NCBI GenBank assembly: GCA_026708505.1
Contig: JAPOUU010000033.1
Span: forward strand, 1-64,000
Length of the DNA stretch: 64,000 bases
Direction: 5' to 3'
Source: Hyphomicrobiales bacterium
GTDB lineage: Bacteria; Pseudomonadota; Alphaproteobacteria; JAPOUT01
Shown: positions 28,465 through 38,490 of the stretch, piece by piece
How the letters are laid out: each line of letters starts with the position of its first letter
Numbering within the stretch: position 1 is the stretch's first letter
Translations under genes and position numbers: made by a program
The notes under the pieces: model-generated
Databases searched by the model: none
Told to the model about the DNA's origin: nothing
Seen by the model: the letters and a program-made list of their open reading frames with translations, nothing else

Positions 28465-29081
28465 GCCAGCCCGCGGCTTCCCGGGCGAACGGGCTCGATG
28501 GCTTTGAGTTCCGGCGGCAAAGCGTCCGGACGGTGGGTTTCGACAAAGAATTCCGCCAAGGGAACGAATTTCACGCCGAACTTCGCCGCTCCGCCGGAGC
28601 GGTCAATCAAACAGGCAACCCCGACAACGTTTCCGCCGAGCTCTTCCACGGCGGTGATGGTTTCTTTTGCCGATTTGCCGGTGGTGATGATGTCCTCGAC
28701 GATCAGGCAGTTCCCTCCCTTCGGGATGTCAAACCCGCGCCGCAATTTAAGGTTTCCTTCGACGCGCTCCAGGAACACGGAGGAAATTCCCGTTTGGCGC
28801 CCCATTTCGTAACCAACCAAAATTCCCCCCATCGCAGGCGAAACAAACCGGGTCAGCTTATCCAGCTGAATATCCGGTTCTATATGAATCTTCGCTATCA
28901 GGGCCTTGCACAGCTTCTCGCTGCGCCGGGGGTCCATCATTATTCTCGCGCATTGGAGATAATGTTTCGAATGCAGTCCGGAGGAGAGAACAAAATGTCC
29001 TTCCAGCAAAGCGTCCGCGGCGCGGAATTCATCGAGAACTTCTTCGTCGGTCATCGGAGGGAGATCGTTGGATTGATTCAT
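28461..29081 (-). CDS. pyrE: Orotate phosphoribosyltransferase
   Basis: 206 residues. The PRPP-binding loop is CLIVEDIITTGKSAKETI. It converts orotate plus PRPP to OMP in pyrimidine synthesis. N-terminal YLQCARIMMDPRRSEKLCK, SPAMGGILVGYEMGRQTG and FVPLAEF fit the long alphaproteobacterial type. Six bases after spoT. Confidence 0.94.
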   Translation of the reverse strand: MNQSNDLPPMTDEEVLDEFRAADALLEGHFVLSSGLHSKHYLQCARIMMDPRRSEKLCKALIAKIHIEPDIQLDKLTRFVSPAMGGILVGYEMGRQTGISSVFLERVEGNLKLRRGFDIPKGGNCLIVEDIITTGKSAKETITAVEELGGNVVGVACLIDRSGGAAKFGVKFVPLAEFFVETHRPDALPPELKAIEPVRPGSRGLA

Positions 29082-29087
29082 GCCCGC

Positions 29088-31214
29088 CTACCCGCTGATT
29101 CTGCGTAGCTGCGTGAGTGCGGAAAGACCCTGCAGCGCCGAAAATATCTTGTTGAGGTGTTTCAACTCATGGACCTCAATGTTAACTTGCACGTCGCAGA
29201 AATTGCTTTCGTTTCTTTGCAGGCGGAGATTGACGATGTTTGCACCATAGTCGGCAATCAGCGAGGTTATCGAACTCAACGAGCCGACCTCGTCCAGCAA
29301 CACCATTTCCATCCGCGCAACGAACATGGTGTCGGCATTGTTCTGCGTGTCCCATTCGATGTCGTTCCATCGTTCGGGCTGGTCGTCGAATGCGCGCAGT
29401 TTCGGCGAATCGATCGGGTAGATGACGATGCCCTCGCCGGGCGTGAAAATCCCGACGATGCGGTCTCCGGGAACCGGAAAGACGCCCTCGGCAAAATGTG
29501 TCGTCATGCCCGGACGAACGCCGCGAATCGCGGGCATGGCCGCCTGTTGCTCGGATTTGCCCGCGCCGTTCCCGTTCGCCGTCTGCGGATAAACGGCGTC
29601 CAGCACCTCGCGGGCGTTGATTTCGCCGCGGCCGACCGCCGCGCATAATGCCCGGGTGCTGTCCTTTTGCATGGTTGCGAGCACGCGCTCAAGAAGCTGG
29701 TCGGAGAGGCGCTGCGAGGCTTGCTCGAAGACGGCTTCAAGCAGACGGCGCCCGAGGTAGACTTCCTCCTCGGATTGATGTTTTCGCAGGGCGCGGCGGA
29801 TGGCGGAACGCGCTTTGCCGGTTTTAACGAGTTTCTCCCACACGCGCATGGGCGTCTGCGCGCGCGAGCGGATGATTTCGACTTCATCGCCGTTTTGAAG
29901 CGCTTGGCGCAGCGGCATGTGCCGCCCGTTGATTCGGCAGCCGACGCAGGTGTCCCCGATGTTCGTGTGGACGGCATAGGCGAAGTCGAGGGGCGTCGCC
30001 CCCTGCGGCAGGGCAATCAACGTGCCTTTCGGCGTGAAGCAAAAAACCTGGTCCTGGAACAGCTCGAGCTTGGTGTGCTCGAGAAATTCCTCGGGAGTTT
30101 CGTCGCGCTCGAGCATTTCAACAAGATGCCGCAGCCAGCCGAACTGCTTCGTCATCGTTTTGGTGAGCGCGGTGCTTGCGTTTTCCTTGTAGGCCCAATG
30201 CGCCGCAATGCCGTATTCGGCGACTTGATGCATGTCGCGCGTCCGGATTTGCAGTTCGATGCGTTGGTTTTCCGGACCGATGACGGTTGTTTGAATCGAC
30301 TGGTAGCCGTTGGCCTTGGGCGTGGAGATGTAGTCTTTGAAGCGGCCGGGAACGCTCTGCCATGTGCAATGCACGATTCCGAACGCGCGATAGCATTCTT
30401 CAATGGTCGGGACGATAATGCGAAAGCCGGTGATGTCGCAAAGCTGCTCCAGCGAAATCGATTTGCGCTCCATTTTTTTCCAGATGGCGTAAAGCCCTTT
30501 CTCGCGAGAACTGACGGTCGCGTTGATGTCGACCTCGGCAAAGCGATTCTGGAGTTGTTGGGTGATGGCGTGGATGGTCCGGCCGCTTTCGTCCCGGATT
30601 TTTTGCAGCCGGCCTTTCAAGGTGTCGTGGGCTTCGGGGTTGAGATATTGGAAGGCCCTGTCTTCAAGCTCTTCGCAGAAGCCTTGCACGCCCATTCTGC
30701 CGGCAAGCGGGGCGTAGATGTCCATGGTTTCCTGGGCGATTCGCAGGCGCTTCGATTCGGGCTCAAGGGAGTTCAGCGTCCGCATGTTGTGCATTCTGTC
30801 GGCGAGTTTGACAAGCAGCACGCGAACGTCGTTGGCGGTTGCGAGGAGGAGTTTGCGGAAGTTTTCCGCCTGCGCGGTGTCCTCCGAAGAGAGCTCGAGG
30901 CGCGTGAGTTTGGTTACGCCGTTGACGAGGTCTGCGACTTCGTCGCCGAAGAGTTGCTTGATTTCCTCGTAGGTCGCCTCGGTGTCTTCGAGCGTATCGT
31001 GGAGGAGGGCGGTGACGATGGTGGCAAGGTCGCCGTGCAGGCCGGTGAGAATGTTGGCGACCGCAACCGGATGGGAGAAGTAGGGTTCTCCGGAAACCCG
31101 TTTTTGGTTTCCGTGCATGCGCTCGCCGTAGTCATATGCGCGCTGGAGGAGTTTGTCGTCGGCACCGGGATTGTATGCGTGGACTTGTTCGAGGAGTTCG
31201 CCCTGCCTGATCAT
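29088..31214 (-). CDS. spoT: Bifunctional (p)ppGpp synthetase/hydrolase
   Basis: 708 residues from ATG 31214 (MIRQGELLEQVHAYN); the frame extending to 31478 runs antisense-like inside rpoZ and is not coding. The HD hydrolase domain is intact (YFSHPVAVANILTGL; ALLHDTLEDTEAT). The synthetase domain has RFKDYISTPKANGYQSIQT and ELQIRTRDMHQVAEYGIAAH. A TGS domain (FTPKGTLIALPQGATPLDFA) and a C-terminal ACT domain follow. As both active sites are intact, this is the single Rel-type stringent-response regulator expected in the group. Confidence 0.95.
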   Translation of the reverse strand: MIRQGELLEQVHAYNPGADDKLLQRAYDYGERMHGNQKRVSGEPYFSHPVAVANILTGLHGDLATIVTALLHDTLEDTEATYEEIKQLFGDEVADLVNGVTKLTRLELSSEDTAQAENFRKLLLATANDVRVLLVKLADRMHNMRTLNSLEPESKRLRIAQETMDIYAPLAGRMGVQGFCEELEDRAFQYLNPEAHDTLKGRLQKIRDESGRTIHAITQQLQNRFAEVDINATVSSREKGLYAIWKKMERKSISLEQLCDITGFRIIVPTIEECYRAFGIVHCTWQSVPGRFKDYISTPKANGYQSIQTTVIGPENQRIELQIRTRDMHQVAEYGIAAHWAYKENASTALTKTMTKQFGWLRHLVEMLERDETPEEFLEHTKLELFQDQVFCFTPKGTLIALPQGATPLDFAYAVHTNIGDTCVGCRINGRHMPLRQALQNGDEVEIIRSRAQTPMRVWEKLVKTGKARSAIRRALRKHQSEEEVYLGRRLLEAVFEQASQRLSDQLLERVLATMQKDSTRALCAAVGRGEINAREVLDAVYPQTANGNGAGKSEQQAAMPAIRGVRPGMTTHFAEGVFPVPGDRIVGIFTPGEGIVIYPIDSPKLRAFDDQPERWNDIEWDTQNNADTMFVARMEMVLLDEVGSLSSITSLIADYGANIVNLRLQRNESNFCDVQVNIEVHELKHLNKIFSALQGLSALTQLRRISG

Positions 31215-31266
31215 GTGGGTGTCCTCGCGACGGGTTGGCTCGGGGCTCGAGCGCGTGGGTGGGCGG

Positions 31267-31725
31267 TTAGGGTGACGGTTCGCCCTGCATTTCCTGAAGG
31301 GCTCGAAGCATGTCTTCCTCGCTCCACTGCTCTCCTTCGGTTTCGTCCTTGCCGTCTTCGGACGAGTCGGAATCAGCGGAACCGGAATCTTTCTTGCTCG
31401 CCTCCGCGCCGGCTTTATCGGAAGCGCCTTTGTTCCCGCCCTCGGGGGATGCGGAGAGAAGGGCATCGGGCGTGACATCGGCCGCCGCGGACATCACCGC
31501 TTCGGGCATGCGGAAGTAAGCGGCGAGTTCATCCCAAAGGGGCTCTTTCTCAATCGAGCTTTCGGCGATTTCGCGCAAGGCGATGACGGGGTTTTTGTCG
31601 CCGTCGCGCGGGAGGGACGGGCGTGCGCCTGCGGAAATGTCGCGCGAGCGCTGTACCGCGAGCATCACGAGTTCAAAGCGGTTGGAGACTTTTTCAATGC
31701 AGTCTTCGACGGTTACGCGTGCCAT
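31267..31725 (-). CDS. rpoZ: RNA polymerase omega subunit with long acidic tail
   Basis: 152 residues from ATG 31725 ([20 protein letters not shown]). The first ~65 residues are canonical omega ([31 protein letters not shown]). The C-terminal ~70 residues are low complexity and very acidic ([20 protein letters not shown] then [16 protein letters not shown]). First gene of the minus-strand operon leading to recO; spoT starts 52 bases downstream. Confidence 0.93.
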   Translation of the reverse strand: MARVTVEDCIEKVSNRFELVMLAVQRSRDISAGARPSLPRDGDKNPVIALREIAESSIEKEPLWDELAAYFRMPEAVMSAAADVTPDALLSASPEGGNKGASDKAGAEASKKDSGSADSDSSEDGKDETEGEQWSEEDMLRALQEMQGEPSP

Positions 31726-31821
31726 GGGAATTCCTCTTGATTCTTCTGTGTTTGGTTGCTCCAAACCGTATAGCACGGCAGAGGGGCTTTGGCAAGATTT
31801 CCTACAGGGGCGGGAGGGTGG

Positions 31822-31827
31822 TATACT
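31822..31827 (+). promoter_or_regulatory. -10 box of the SRP RNA gene
   Basis: TATACT lies 5-9 bases before the predicted 5' end of the SRP RNA. No good -35 box at 17 bases (TTTCCT at 18 is the nearest). Confidence 0.4.
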
Positions 31828-31830
31828 GGG

Positions 31831-31931
31831 GGCGGGAGATCGCCGCCGGACGCGCTGTCCTGCCTACTAGGTCAGGTTCGAGAGAAAGCAGCCGGGGTGA
31901 GATGTGCACGGGTCGATGGCGGTCTCCTGCG
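31831..31931 (+). ncRNA. ffs: Signal recognition particle RNA (4.5S type)
   Basis: The apical core AGGTCAGGTTCGAGAG, then AAAGCAGC, and GGGTGAGATG match the conserved Ffh-binding domain of bacterial 4.5S RNA (in E. coli GGUCAGGUCCGGAAGGAAGC). The ends pair perfectly: GGAGATCGCC (31835-31844) with GGCGGTCTCC (31918-31927). The tetraloop region is CGAGAG-like instead of GGAA-type. Position directly before dnaX is usual in Alphaproteobacteria. A short T-run follows at 31933-31937. Confidence 0.92.
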
Positions 31932-31949
31932 GTTTTTGGAGGATTATAG

Positions 31950-33341
31950 ATGCTGGCAGATTCAACCACGAATACGGATGCAGGCGCGTACAGGGTCCTG
32001 GCGCGGCGCTACCGGCCGACCTGTTTTGAGGACTTGATAGGCCAGGAGGCGATGGTGCGCACGCTCTCAAATGCGTTTGAGATGGGAAGGATCGCCCATG
32101 CGTTCATGCTGACCGGGGTGCGCGGCATCGGCAAGACGACGACGGCGCGGCTGCTCGCCCGGGCATTGAACTACGAGAGTGATTCGTGCGACAAGCCTTC
32201 GCTGGTTTGGGAGGGCGAGGGCCGCCATTGCGCCGACATCATGGAATCGCGCCACATGGATGTGATGGAGATGGATGCGGCATCGCACACGGGAATAGCG
32301 GATGTGCGCGAGATTATCGATAGCCTGCAATATGCACCGACATCGGCGCGCTACAAAGTTTACATCATTGACGAGGTTCACATGCTTTCCACGGCCGCTT
32401 TCAACGGCTTGTTGAAGACGCTGGAAGAGCCGCCGGGGCATGTGAAGTTTATTTTTGCAACGACCGAGATACGCAAGGTTCCGGTGACGATATTGTCACG
32501 CTGCCAGCGTTTTGATCTGCGCCGCCTGGGCGTGGAGGATATGACGAAATTATTGGAAGGCGTTGCCGGCAAGGAGAACATCACGCTTGCACCGGGGGCG
32601 CTCTCGATGCTCGCGCGCGCCGCCGACGGTTCCGCTCGCGACGCTCTCTCGCTGCTGGACCAGGCGATTGCGCAAGGCGCCGAGAAGGTCGAAGAGGACG
32701 TGGTGCGCGACATGCTCGGACTTGCCGACCAAATGCGCGTGTGCGATTTGTTTGATGCGCTGATGGAGGGCAACGCAAGCAAAGCCCTCGATATCGGGCG
32801 CGAGTTGTATGATGTCGGCGCCGAGCCGATGGCGATACTCGCCGATCTTGCCGATCTTGCGCATTGGCTGACGCGGCTGCGCCTGGCCCCCGAGGCGGGC
32901 GACAAGATTCTCGCTTCCATGTCCTTCGGCGCACAGGGCGAAGCATGGGGACGCGACCGCGCCGAAAAGCTCTCCTTGCGCGACCTCAACCGCGTTTGGC
33001 AAATGCTTCTGAAGGGAATGTCGGAGACGCGCATGGCATCAAAGCCGATAGCCTCGATGGAGATGCTAATGGTTCGCTTGGCGCACGCCGCCGACATGCC
33101 GCATTTGGACGAAGCTCTTGCAAAACTATCAACGCCGTCGACATCAACACAGCCTCCGGCGCAAACGTCAACACCGACGCAAGCGTCAACACCGGAGCAA
33201 GCATCAACTCCGGCGCAGGCATCGGCTCCGGAGCAAACATCGACCCCTGCGCCGGTTTCCGCTTCGGGTGAAGATTTGCGCGCCGAGGCTTTGAAGGTTT
33301 TCCCCGATGCCGTTGTCGAGGGCGAAGGAGGCGGCCGTTAA
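31950..33341 (+). CDS. dnaX: DNA polymerase III gamma/tau subunit
   Basis: 463 residues. The AAA+ clamp-loader ATPase has Walker [36 protein letters not shown] and the sensor/arginine segment [14 protein letters not shown]. Domain III follows. The protein ends with a short Thr/Pro/Ala/Gln repeat linker (about 398-435, [17 protein letters not shown]) and a stub. The tau-specific C-terminal domains found in longer alphaproteobacterial DnaX are reduced. The zinc-module cysteines are only partly kept (one CADIM, one DSCDK). GGAGG precedes the ATG. recR follows with no ybaB between. Confidence 0.94.
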   Translation: MLADSTTNTDAGAYRVLARRYRPTCFEDLIGQEAMVRTLSNAFEMGRIAHAFMLTGVRGIGKTTTARLLARALNYESDSCDKPSLVWEGEGRHCADIMESRHMDVMEMDAASHTGIADVREIIDSLQYAPTSARYKVYIIDEVHMLSTAAFNGLLKTLEEPPGHVKFIFATTEIRKVPVTILSRCQRFDLRRLGVEDMTKLLEGVAGKENITLAPGALSMLARAADGSARDALSLLDQAIAQGAEKVEEDVVRDMLGLADQMRVCDLFDALMEGNASKALDIGRELYDVGAEPMAILADLADLAHWLTRLRLAPEAGDKILASMSFGAQGEAWGRDRAEKLSLRDLNRVWQMLLKGMSETRMASKPIASMEMLMVRLAHAADMPHLDEALAKLSTPSTSTQPPAQTSTPTQASTPEQASTPAQASAPEQTSTPAPVSASGEDLRAEALKVFPDAVVEGEGGGR

Positions 33342-33358
33342 CGCGGCATATCAGGCAG

Positions 33359-33964
33359 ATGGGCGAGGAGATCGAGCATTTAATAAAATTGTTGGCGAAG
33401 GTTCCCGGGTTGGGACCGCGTTCGGCCCGTCGTGCGGCGTTGCATTTGGTCTGCCGCAAGGATGCGCTGCTGGTTCCATTGGGAGAAGCGCTGCGCGAAG
33501 TTTTGGAAAAGGTCTCCGTGTGTCCCCAGTGCGGCAATGTTGACAGCGTCTCGCCGTGCGGCATCTGCCGCAACCGCGAGCGTGATGTCGCCGTTTTGTG
33601 CGTGGTCGAGAGCGTCGGCGATCTTTGGGCGCTGGAGCGCGCCGGCGCGGTTTCCGGACGCTACCATGTGCTGGGAGGGACGCTTTCGGCATTCCACGGG
33701 GTCGGCCCCGATGAGCTGGGCATTTCGCGCTTGCACAGACGTGCCGCCGTGGACGAAGTGCGGGAGGTCATTCTCGCGATGAACGCGACAATGGAAGGAC
33801 AGGCAACCGCGCATTACATCACCGAGGTTCTTGAGGATTGCGGCGTGTCGGTTTCGCGTCTGGCACACGGTGTTCCTGTTGGCGGAGAATTGGACTATCT
33901 TGATGAGGGGACACTTTCCGCGGCGATACGTTCACGCCGCCCTTTTTCGGAGGATGTAACATGA
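33359..33964 (+). CDS. recR: Recombination protein RecR
   Basis: 201 residues. Helix-hairpin-helix [18 protein letters not shown], a four-cysteine zinc finger ([16 protein letters not shown]) and a Toprim domain ([19 protein letters not shown]). It acts with RecO in RecA loading at gaps. 17 bases after dnaX; overlaps the next gene's start by 4 bases. Confidence 0.95.
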   Translation: MGEEIEHLIKLLAKVPGLGPRSARRAALHLVCRKDALLVPLGEALREVLEKVSVCPQCGNVDSVSPCGICRNRERDVAVLCVVESVGDLWALERAGAVSGRYHVLGGTLSAFHGVGPDELGISRLHRRAAVDEVREVILAMNATMEGQATAHYITEVLEDCGVSVSRLAHGVPVGGELDYLDEGTLSAAIRSRRPFSEDVT

Positions 33965-34326
33965 GAATAATGTTTTTAAGTATTGCGGTATTGCTGGCGG
34001 GTTGCACGACCCCGGAATATCAAGCGCAAAGGTCAGCGTGCGAATCGATTTGGCTTGCGAAAATGCCGCCGAGATACGAGGAAGTCGTCCGCACCGACTA
34101 TCATTATATTGAAATTCCCTCCGGCAAATCGGTGTGCGTGACAAAGACCTCGGAGGACGGGAGTGTTCATAAGATTTGCGAGGAGAGCACGCAGGAGATT
34201 CCGATACCGCATACCCGCACTGTAACGGTTGACAGCAGGGAGATTGCACGCGGTGCGCAGATAGAAATCTGCGTGCACAACGCATGTTTGAAACGATACG
34301 GCGATCCCCGTTGTCGCCCGCTTTAA
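33961..34326 (+). CDS. Small lipoprotein, unknown function
   Basis: 121 residues. Signal [15 protein letters not shown] ends in a lipobox (LLAG-C15). The mature part has conserved-looking cysteines ([32 protein letters not shown]) that could form disulfides in the periplasm. Start overlaps the recR stop (ATGA), so it is translationally coupled. No family recognised. Confidence 0.65.
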   Translation: MRIMFLSIAVLLAGCTTPEYQAQRSACESIWLAKMPPRYEEVVRTDYHYIEIPSGKSVCVTKTSEDGSVHKICEESTQEIPIPHTRTVTVDSREIARGAQIEICVHNACLKRYGDPRCRPL

Positions 34327-34402
34327 AGGTTGAGGAAGTTAACTCACCGCAGGCGGAAACTTAACGGTAAACCACGCAAAAGAAAATCCAAAGAGGTTCG
34401 CA

Positions 34403-35677
34403 ATGGCAACCCTGATACTCATCTCTCAAACAATAATCATCCTGCTCTTAATAGTCGGCATCATCGCATTGTGGAAGGTGGCAAAACAGATACGCTCTCC
34501 CAATGAATCTATAATGCGAAACGAGGCTGAGGAACGCGCTAAAAGACTCCGTGAAGAAATCAGCAACAGAATTCAGGAGTTCGGCGGCTCGTTGCAAAGC
34601 CTCTTGAGAGACACGTCCGAAACCACAATCAAACGGGTGAATGAAATATCCGAGAGCAACGAAAGACGGCAAGGAGAGTTGCGAAAGACCGTTGAAGGGC
34701 AGTTGGAAAAATTGCGCGACGATAATTCCAAGAAACTGGCGGAGATGCAGAAAACCGTTGATGAGAAGTTGGAGGGGACGCTGCAAAAACGACTGGGGGA
34801 ATCTTTCAAATTGGTTAGCGAGCGATTGGAGCAGGTTCATCAAGGATTGGGTGAAATGCAGAATCTTGCCGTTGGCGTGGGCGATTTAAAAAGGACGTTG
34901 ATGAACGTAAAGACCAGGGGGACATGGGCAGAGGTGCAATTGGGAGCATTGTTGGAGGAGATAATGTCCCCGGAACAATATTTGAAAAACGCCAACATCA
35001 ATCCGAATAGTCGAGAGGTTGTGGAATATGCGGTTAGGCTTCCGGGACGAGACACCGAGGATAAAGTGCTGCTGCCCATTGACGCTAAATTTCCGCAAGA
35101 AGATTTTGAACGATTGATGGACGCGATAGAGAATGCCGACAAGGAGATGGTTGAAAGTGCGAGAAAATCATTAGAGGGGCGCATCAGGGAAGAAGCCAAA
35201 CGAATTTCCGCCAAGTACATACAGCCGCCCGTAACAACCAACTTTGCAATTCTGTTTTTGCCGACCGAGGGGTTGTATGCGGAAGTTATTAGAATGCCCG
35301 GGGTCGCCAGTGAAATTCAAAGAAATCACAATATCACCATTGCCGGTCCAACCACCTTATCGGCATTATTGAATAGCCTTCGGGCGGGATTTCACACGCT
35401 GGCCATACAGAAACGTACCGGCGAGGTTTGGAAAGTGCTTGTGGAAGCTACCGAGGAATTTAAGAAATATGGCGATACTTGGGAGATGCTTAGAAAGCAG
35501 TTAGCGACTGTTACGAATACTGTGGAGAAGGTTGGCACTCGAACGAGGGCGGTGGAGCGTAAATTGCGTAATGTCGGCACGGTGGAAGTGGAAGATTCGC
35601 CGGTGGCAGGATTTATCCCGAATACTGCAGACGAGGTCGGGGATAACGGCGAAGACGTTAGAGATAATGAAAGATGA
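34403..35677 (+). CDS. rmuC: DNA recombination protein RmuC homologue
   Basis: 424 residues. An N-terminal membrane helix (LILISQTIIILLLIVGIIALW) is followed by a long coiled coil (about 40-160). The RmuC nuclease-like core comes next (KTRGTWAEVQLGALLEEIMS; LPIDAKFPQEDFERLMDAI; LFLPTEGLYAEV), and then TTLSALLNSLRAGF. RmuC proteins limit inversions at short repeats. It is AT-richer than dnaX and recR upstream. Confidence 0.9.
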   Translation: MATLILISQTIIILLLIVGIIALWKVAKQIRSPNESIMRNEAEERAKRLREEISNRIQEFGGSLQSLLRDTSETTIKRVNEISESNERRQGELRKTVEGQLEKLRDDNSKKLAEMQKTVDEKLEGTLQKRLGESFKLVSERLEQVHQGLGEMQNLAVGVGDLKRTLMNVKTRGTWAEVQLGALLEEIMSPEQYLKNANINPNSREVVEYAVRLPGRDTEDKVLLPIDAKFPQEDFERLMDAIENADKEMVESARKSLEGRIREEAKRISAKYIQPPVTTNFAILFLPTEGLYAEVIRMPGVASEIQRNHNITIAGPTTLSALLNSLRAGFHTLAIQKRTGEVWKVLVEATEEFKKYGDTWEMLRKQLATVTNTVEKVGTRTRAVERKLRNVGTVEVEDSPVAGFIPNTADEVGDNGEDVRDNER

Positions 35678-35701
35678 TTAGTCTTTCCAACAGGAGGCGG
35701 C

Positions 35702-36025
35702 ATGATTCGATTCTGTAAAGTAACCAGAGGGTGTGCTACAATGGATACTGAGATAGAAAAGAAACTAACCGAACAACAACATCAAATCGAAATGTTAAGA
35801 GAAAAAGTGGAGGGAAGTATGAAAACCATGAAAGCCGAAAATGAATCCGCTATCGATAGGCTTCAATTGAGTAACGAGAAAGCCATCGGGGGACTTCGCA
35901 CGGATTTCGAAAAGCTGCGCACGACCATAGAAGGGAATTCCAAGACCCTTATTTTCCAGACGGTAGGTGTGGTTGCTGCTGTTGCTGGTATTGCAGGTCT
36001 GCTAGTCAAAGTTTTCGGCTCTTAA
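35702..36025 (+). CDS. Small coiled-coil protein with C-terminal membrane helix
   Basis: 107 residues from ATG 35702 (AGGAGG 4 bases upstream), or 94 from ATG 35741. The middle is a heptad-rich coiled coil (EQQHQIEMLREKVEGSMKTM then K). The end is a hydrophobic tail anchor (LIFQTVGVVAAVAGIAGLLV). Similar layout to small holin-associated or bacteriophage XhlA-like proteins and to many uncharacterised tail-anchored proteins. Function unknown. It follows rmuC by 24 bases and may be co-transcribed. Confidence 0.6.
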   Translation: MIRFCKVTRGCATMDTEIEKKLTEQQHQIEMLREKVEGSMKTMKAENESAIDRLQLSNEKAIGGLRTDFEKLRTTIEGNSKTLIFQTVGVVAAVAGIAGLLVKVFGS

Positions 36026-36211
36026 CGAAATCGGCGGGCACGTATATTCGGTAGGTCGGGTGGAGTTTGCCGCCCTTTATCAACGCCCGCGGACCGGAAC
36101 CAAAATCGATGCTTGATGTGTCTATATGTTTGCGCCATGCATGTTGATGGCGATCGGCAAGCACGAAGAACAAGCGCCGCATACTCGTGAAGATAGGAAA
36201 GAAGAATAGGC

Positions 36212-37420
36212 TTATTGTATGTCGATAAACGACAGTATGTCATTTGTCATTCGGGCAAAGTCGGGATTGTACGTCAGTCTTTGCAGGGGAAGGTATTTTG
36301 CGTCCCGCGTGCTGCCGAATTCTCCTTTCCAGGGGATGTCCACCCCATGGCATGCTTCAGCCTCCTCTTCGTTTACAACGCCGATGTTGTCTCCGCATTC
36401 CCTGATTTCTCCTTTCTCCCCAAACAGGGCGTTGTCGGGCGAGTAGGGAAATGTTACATGGGAAAAATTGAGGATTTTTAAATCCGGTCGATAAGCACTC
36501 CGATACTCCGTGCGGTTATCCTCGCTTTCGTCACCGTCGCCATAATAGATAAATCTGCTTTTTTCATGCGAAGACGCCTTGTGAAGCACTTTCAAGGTTT
36601 TTCCCGAGTGCACCGAAACGTCATGTTCGGCAAGCATTGCAAAAACGGGAGGCCTCAGGCCTTTTTTGCGTCGCAGCGTCCGAATTGTTTTTGATTTAAG
36701 TTCCATAAGTTCGGCAAGGCCGTTTGTCGGCATGGAATGATATCGAACGGGGCTTTCCTCCGGATCAATATCCACCCAGTCCCAGATATACCGCAACCAA
36801 CGTGTCTGCCATACCAGCGGGGAGTAAACGACATGCAGGGAGGGAGACAGCAGCACCAGGCCGGAGAGGTCCGGATGCTTTGTAGCCGCATGTGTTGCAA
36901 GCAGGCCGCCCAGCGAGAATCCGACGACATAAACATGATCCACCTCGTTCTTCAAGGAACGAATGCCGAAGTCCACGGCTTCAATCCAGTCTTCTTTTGT
37001 GATTTGCAAAAGATCAGCCGGGCGGGTTCCGTGCCCCGGCAGCAACATCGCTCTTATTAGAACGCATTCCGAGTTAAGGAATTCAGCAACGTCTTTTAGC
37101 GAATAGGTGGTATCCGAGATGCCGTGGATTAAAAGCGCGCCTCTGGAAGGTTTTGCGTCACAGCCGGGAGGGACGGGTAATTCATAGGGTGTGATGCGAC
37201 TTAATTCCAAATCCACGTTGCCGGCATCAAGATAGACTCGATGCTTTTTCACATAAGCGATGTTTTCCTCTATGTATTTTTTGAAAGAGGTTTCTCTTTT
37301 AAAGTCGAATTCGAATGCTTCTACCGAAGGTCGGTAGTATGCCTCGTCCGGGGTGATGGAACCGCATGCGGTGACACCGGCCAGCAATAGCATGCTAATA
37401 AGGATACGGGGTGTTTTCAT
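36212..37420 (-). CDS. Alpha/beta-hydrolase lipoprotein
   Basis: 402 residues. A lipoprotein signal with lipobox (LLLAGVTAC-19) is followed by an alpha/beta-hydrolase. The oxyanion region is GALLIHGISDTTYSL, with LLPGHGTRPADLL, and the nucleophile elbow is VVGFSLGGLLATHA. Acid and base candidates are LAEHDVSVHSG and LNFSHVTFPYSPDN. Probably a membrane-anchored esterase or lipase; substrate unknown. Monocistronic by appearance. Confidence 0.8.
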   Translation of the reverse strand: MKTPRILISMLLLAGVTACGSITPDEAYYRPSVEAFEFDFKRETSFKKYIEENIAYVKKHRVYLDAGNVDLELSRITPYELPVPPGCDAKPSRGALLIHGISDTTYSLKDVAEFLNSECVLIRAMLLPGHGTRPADLLQITKEDWIEAVDFGIRSLKNEVDHVYVVGFSLGGLLATHAATKHPDLSGLVLLSPSLHVVYSPLVWQTRWLRYIWDWVDIDPEESPVRYHSMPTNGLAELMELKSKTIRTLRRKKGLRPPVFAMLAEHDVSVHSGKTLKVLHKASSHEKSRFIYYGDGDESEDNRTEYRSAYRPDLKILNFSHVTFPYSPDNALFGEKGEIRECGDNIGVVNEEEAEACHGVDIPWKGEFGSTRDAKYLPLQRLTYNPDFARMTNDILSFIDIQ

Positions 37421-37453
37421 TTATTTCCTCATGTTGCGTTTATTAATAATTAA

Positions 37454-38293
37454 TTATCGTATTGGAACTTGTGCATCGCTTTCGTATATCGACCACACAA
37501 GCCCCGCGCCAACGGTGCTCGTTATCTCGTCCAGAAGTAGCGGACTGTCTTCATTGGCTGCGCCGCCATAATAAGAAACCTGCACGCCGGTAAAAAGTCG
37601 CAAGCGATCGGTAATGCCGTAAGAAAAGGCTACAGACAATTCACTGCCCATATAGCCGGCTTCAGCGTCATAAACCATACGTGAAGATGTCGCATGTTGC
37701 TCTTCAACCTGGTAGAAATAATCTTGTAATTCTTCCGTTGCAAAGCTTGCTCCCAATTCCAAAAATATGTTGAAGTTCTCAAAGAGATCATCTCGGCCAT
37801 ACGAGATCTCGGGGTTGAATACATAACCGCGATGGTCAAGGTCGTTGAAATCCGTTGAAAACACGGCGCGCACAGGTAACTCTAGTTCCAATTGACCTTT
37901 GTGGTATTCACCCAGATTGATCGTAAGCTGGGGACCCACCTCCCCAAGAAAGTCGAGGTCCGGCAGGCCCATCCTCGCATCATTGTCCTCGGAATCGGCA
38001 TCAAAAGACGCATCAAAGCTTATATCAAATTCAAAACGTTCCGTTTCCATAACAACTCCTTTGACAATACTACCATCTCCCAGTCTGAATATGTCTCCCC
38101 GGTAAATGATATAGGGAGCCGCCCCGCCGTTCGCTTTATGCTCATCCGATCCGGGATAGTCGGGTTCGTAAATGGCACCGCCTCCGACACCGGCCTCCCA
38201 AAGGGGTTCCGTTTCTTCATTGGCGGTTTGCGCAAGCGCGGCGGACGAAATAAATTGCAGAACGGCTGCCGCAAGAAATTTGTATATCAGCAT
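37454..38293 (-). CDS. MipA/OmpV family outer-membrane protein
   Basis: 279 residues from ATG 38293 (a longer frame to 38329 is less likely). Signal peptide MLIYKFLAAAVLQFISSAAL. The mature part begins WEAGVGGGAIYEPDYPGSDE, the hallmark of MipA/OmpV proteins, and continues as alternating beta strands ending with VGAGLVWSIYE. Family members act as murein-hydrolase scaffold or porin-like proteins; the actual role here is unknown. Confidence 0.82.
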   Translation of the reverse strand: MLIYKFLAAAVLQFISSAALAQTANEETEPLWEAGVGGGAIYEPDYPGSDEHKANGGAAPYIIYRGDIFRLGDGSIVKGVVMETERFEFDISFDASFDADSEDNDARMGLPDLDFLGEVGPQLTINLGEYHKGQLELELPVRAVFSTDFNDLDHRGYVFNPEISYGRDDLFENFNIFLELGASFATEELQDYFYQVEEQHATSSRMVYDAEAGYMGSELSVAFSYGITDRLRLFTGVQVSYYGGAANEDSPLLLDEITSTVGAGLVWSIYESDAQVPIR

Positions 38294-38490
38294 GTTAAAC
38301 CCAGATTTCGTTGTGACGTCAACGGACAAGACTCGCTCAAACGATACATCCGTGCGGCGACAAACCCGCTTATGCCGGAGAAGCCCGCATCAGGTTAATT
38401 ACTTTTTAGAACAGTTTTATTTTATGTCAAGCCCGCAGGTTCAGGTTTTTGTGATTCGGGTGCCCGCGATAAAAAGAGGAAGAAGAAACT

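Noticed and set aside
31215-31478. N-terminal extension of the spoT gene
   Set aside because: The extra 88 residues are Arg/Pro-rich, unrelated to the family, and lie within rpoZ on another frame of the same strand; ATG 31214 begins with normal Rel sequence.
33170-33260. Repeat array near the dnaX 3' end as a CRISPR-like feature
   Set aside because: The repeats are short in-frame Thr/Pro/Gln codons of a protein linker without spacers; no CRISPR array or cas gene is in the window.
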